This document shows positions 62,001-64,000 of a DNA stretch of 64,000 nt, piece after piece. Numbering within the stretch: the first letter of the stretch is position 1; each line of letters opens with the position of its first letter. The position numbers and the translations under genes were made by a program. The stretch is from NCBI RefSeq assembly GCF_036226605.1, contig NZ_CP109000.1, positions 4,336,501 through 4,400,500 on the forward strand. The letters are read 5' to 3'. This DNA comes from Streptomyces sp. NBC_00704 (GTDB lineage Bacteria > Actinomycetota > Actinomycetes > Streptomycetales > Streptomycetaceae). Under the pieces are notes generated by a model. That model saw nothing but the letters and a program-made list of their open reading frames with translations, was not told where the DNA came from and did not search any database.

Positions 62001-63300
62001 GACACGCGGGTGCCGACAGGACCTCCGCAGCCAGGAGGGGCGGGACCTGCGGGGTCCGCGGGGCAAGCAGGGCGGGCCGGCCGTGGTGCGCCGGCTGCGG
62101 CTCGCGGCGGCCCGGGTCGACGCGGCCACGCCGCCCAGGCGGGACCGGGCCGTGGACGCGCTGCGCGCCCTGGCGATCGCCGGTGTGGTGCTCGGCCACT
62201 GGCTGGTGACGGCGCTCGTGGCCGACGGCGGCGCCCTGCGTGCCGCGAGCCCGCTGGGATCCATGCCCTGGCTGGCGCCGGTGTCGTGGATGTTCCAGAC
62301 GCTGGCGGTGTTCTTCATGGTGGGCGGCCACTCGGCGACCAGGAGCCTCGCCTCGGCGCGGGCGCGGGGCGTGCCCTACGGCGCGTGGCTGGCCGCCAGG
62401 CTGTACCGCCTGTTCGTCCCGGTGTCGGCGCTGCTGGCGGTGTGGGCGGTGACGGCGGCCGGACTGCTGCTGGGCGGCGCGTCCTTCGTCACCGTGCACA
62501 CGGTGGTCAAACTGGCGTTGTCCCCCCTCTGGTTTCTGCTGGTGTTCGCCGTGCTGACGGCCGCGACCCCGTGGCTGGTCCGGCTCAGCCCGCTGTGGCC
62601 GCTGACCGTCGTCCTCCATGTGGACCTCGTGCGCTTCGGGCTGGGCGGCCCGTCCTGGCTGAGCTGGGTGAACCTGGCGGCCGGCTGGCTGGTGCCTTAC
62701 ACCCTGGGCGCCGCCTGGACCCGGGGCGAGCTGGAGCGCGCCCGCGCGGGATGGGCGCTGTTCCTCGGCGGGGCGGCGGTGGCGGCGGTGCTCGTCGGGT
62801 GGGCCGGCTACCCGGCGTCGATGGTGGGCGTGCCGGGCGCGGCGGTGTCCAACCTCGACCCGCCGACGCTGGCGGCCGTCGCCTTCGGCCTCGCCCAGTG
62901 CGGGCTGGCCCTGCTGCTGCGCGGGCGTCTGCGCCGGGCGATGGCGCGTCCGGTGCTCTGGGCGGCCGTGGCCGTCCTCAACCTCTCCGCGATGACGGTC
63001 TTCCTGTGGCACCAGACGGCCATGATGGCGACCACCGCGACCGCTCTCTTCGCGGGCCGCCTGCCCGGCCTGCACACCCTTCCCGACGGACTGGGATGGG
63101 TGGCCTGGCGGCTGGTGTGGCTGCCGGTGTTCTTCGCCGCGCTGGGGGTGTGCCGGGCGGCCTTCCACTCCTTCGAGCTGGGGCCGCGTCGGGGGGCGCG
63201 CCGGGGGCCCCGCCAGGGGGCGCGCCGTGGGTCGCGGGTGGTCCGTGTGCACCGCGGGCGTCCCGATCCGGCGGGAGTGAACGAGGCGCGCAATGCCTAG
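61993..63300 (+). CDS. Acyltransferase-3 family membrane protein
   Basis: A 435-aa protein with about ten membrane helices of the acyltransferase-3 family: DRAVDALRALAIAGVVLGHW with the family His, VFFMVGGHSATRSLASARAR and later MTVFLWHQTAMMAT. It probably moves acetyl or acyl groups onto extracellular sugars or lipids. Coupled to the hydrolase upstream; together they may modify and de-modify one surface substrate (inference). Confidence 0.88.
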   Translation: MRETRGCRQDLRSQEGRDLRGPRGKQGGPAVVRRLRLAAARVDAATPPRRDRAVDALRALAIAGVVLGHWLVTALVADGGALRAASPLGSMPWLAPVSWMFQTLAVFFMVGGHSATRSLASARARGVPYGAWLAARLYRLFVPVSALLAVWAVTAAGLLLGGASFVTVHTVVKLALSPLWFLLVFAVLTAATPWLVRLSPLWPLTVVLHVDLVRFGLGGPSWLSWVNLAAGWLVPYTLGAAWTRGELERARAGWALFLGGAAVAAVLVGWAGYPASMVGVPGAAVSNLDPPTLAAVAFGLAQCGLALLLRGRLRRAMARPVLWAAVAVLNLSAMTVFLWHQTAMMATTATALFAGRLPGLHTLPDGLGWVAWRLVWLPVFFAALGVCRAAFHSFELGPRRGARRGPRQGARRGSRVVRVHRGRPDPAGVNEARNA

Positions 63301-64000
63301 GGTTGAGCCCGTGAACGCCGAGGAGAGCAGCAGGTCGCCCGAGCGCGCCGCCCCTGTCCTGGCGGGTTCCCGGCTGCACCGGCTGCACCGGCTGCGTAGG
63401 CTGCGCTGGCTGCGGCTGCCGGTCTACGTGGTGGTGTGCTGGACGGGCCTCGGCATCGCGCTGGCCACCAAGGAGCAGCTGGGCCGCTACGCCCTCGGCA
63501 CGGAACTGGCGGTGCTGGTCGGCTTCACGCAGGGCGCGGCCGTGGTCCTGGCCCTGTGGCGGCCGGTGCCGGCGTGGGCGCTGTCCCTGGCCGGGGTCGT
63601 CGTCGCGGCACTGACCGCCCGGCCGGTCCTGGTGGGTCACCCGCTGCCGGGGCCGCCCTGGCCGTGGGCCGGCGCGGAGATCCTGGCGCAGGCCCTCGTG
63701 CTGCTGTTGCTGGCGCTGCGGGTCCGTCCCCGGGCGTCGTTCTCGCTGCTGGGGGCCACCGCGCTGATGACGTGGCTGGTGGAGGACGTCATCGGCGGAG
63801 CGATGTACACCCCCTCCGGCTTCACGGCGGTCGCGGTGTTCGGGGCGGTCGTCCTCCTCGGCACCGCCTTGCGCGGACTCGGCGAGGCCCGGACGCAGCT
63901 CGTCGAGCAGGAGACGATCACCGCCGAGGAGAGAGCCCGCCGCACCGTCCTGGAGGAACGCAACCGGATCGCGCGCGAGCTGCACGACGTGGTCGCCCAC
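63293..64000 (+). CDS. Sensor histidine kinase, 5' part
   Basis: The window ends inside this gene. About 236 residues are visible: a basic start with a short LHRLHRLRRLRWLRL repeat, then five or six membrane helices (VYVVVCWTGLGIALA, LAVLVGFTQGAAVVLALW, LAQALVLLLLALRV). A coiled linker and the dimerisation/phosphoacceptor motif ERNRIARELHDVVAH follow, with His in HDVVAH typical of NarL-type two-component kinases (HisKA_3). I chose the ATG at 63293, which overlaps the acyltransferase stop; the GTG at 63311 is in the same frame and possible. Confidence 0.88.
   Translation, partial: MPRVEPVNAEESSRSPERAAPVLAGSRLHRLHRLRRLRWLRLPVYVVVCWTGLGIALATKEQLGRYALGTELAVLVGFTQGAAVVLALWRPVPAWALSLAGVVVAALTARPVLVGHPLPGPPWPWAGAEILAQALVLLLLALRVRPRASFSLLGATALMTWLVEDVIGGAMYTPSGFTAVAVFGAVVLLGTALRGLGEARTQLVEQETITAEERARRTVLEERNRIARELHDVVAH

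Overview
The window is about 72% GC, almost fully coding and rich in GTG starts, 4-8 bp gene overlaps and antisense pseudo-ORFs. It reads as Streptomyces chromosome. The two ends are core genes: the 3' end of the dnaK operon (grpE, dnaJ, hspR) at the left, and from about 33 kb onward a sugar-binding lipoprotein, three LuxR-type regulators, clpB, a YbjN-like gene, an aminotransferase, a spermidine-synthase-like gene, an aldose epimerase, pyrE, fba and the kynurenine genes. From memory, this matches the gene order of Streptomyces coelicolor around SCO3671-SCO3640. On that comparison the 2.1-32.6 kb block is an accessory island between hspR and the sugar-binding lipoprotein gene.

The island has two parts. 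Part one (2752-11658) holds a membrane protein with a degenerate P-loop, an M48 metalloprotease with a Pro/Gln/Tyr-rich tail, an active HerA/VirB4-like ATPase, a 59-aa peptide, a calpain-like cysteine protease that starts with the same MSELY residues as the peptide, and an overlapping small gene. Part two (11736-32574) is a Gram-positive-style type IV secretion locus on two divergent operons. The minus operon encodes TcpC/VirB8-like, pilin-like, PrgI/TcpE-like, VirB4-like, lipoprotein and VirB6-like proteins, followed by two tandem paralogues, a 421-aa protein and a membrane protein. A WhiB-like regulator and two small genes lie downstream. The plus operon encodes a Pro-rich membrane protein, a DUF4913 protein, a second NTF2-like protein, a three-domain peptidoglycan hydrolase and a VirD4-like coupling ATPase. 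No relaxase, integrase or transposase is visible. Two genes on the minus strand (11.7-14.6 kb) carry frameshifts.

33-39 kb: three paralogous regulators, two of them overlapping tail to tail, sit next to a secreted protein made of ten DSTW repeats. That gene is translationally coupled to a Rieske-like protein whose two ligand histidines are both arginine. This is the most unusual small locus here. clpB follows behind a HAIR operator, so the window holds both the HspR repressor and one of its classical targets.

43-47 kb: a YefM/YoeB pair with its operator, a displaced 3' fragment of an aminotransferase gene, a second toxin-antitoxin pair at the homology breakpoint, then the intact aminotransferase. 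47-64 kb: ordinary core genes, a complete three-gene tryptophan-to-anthranilate set, an alpha/beta hydrolase, an acyltransferase-3 membrane protein and the start of a sensor histidine kinase cut by the window end. I saw no tRNA, rRNA, CRISPR array or insertion sequence.
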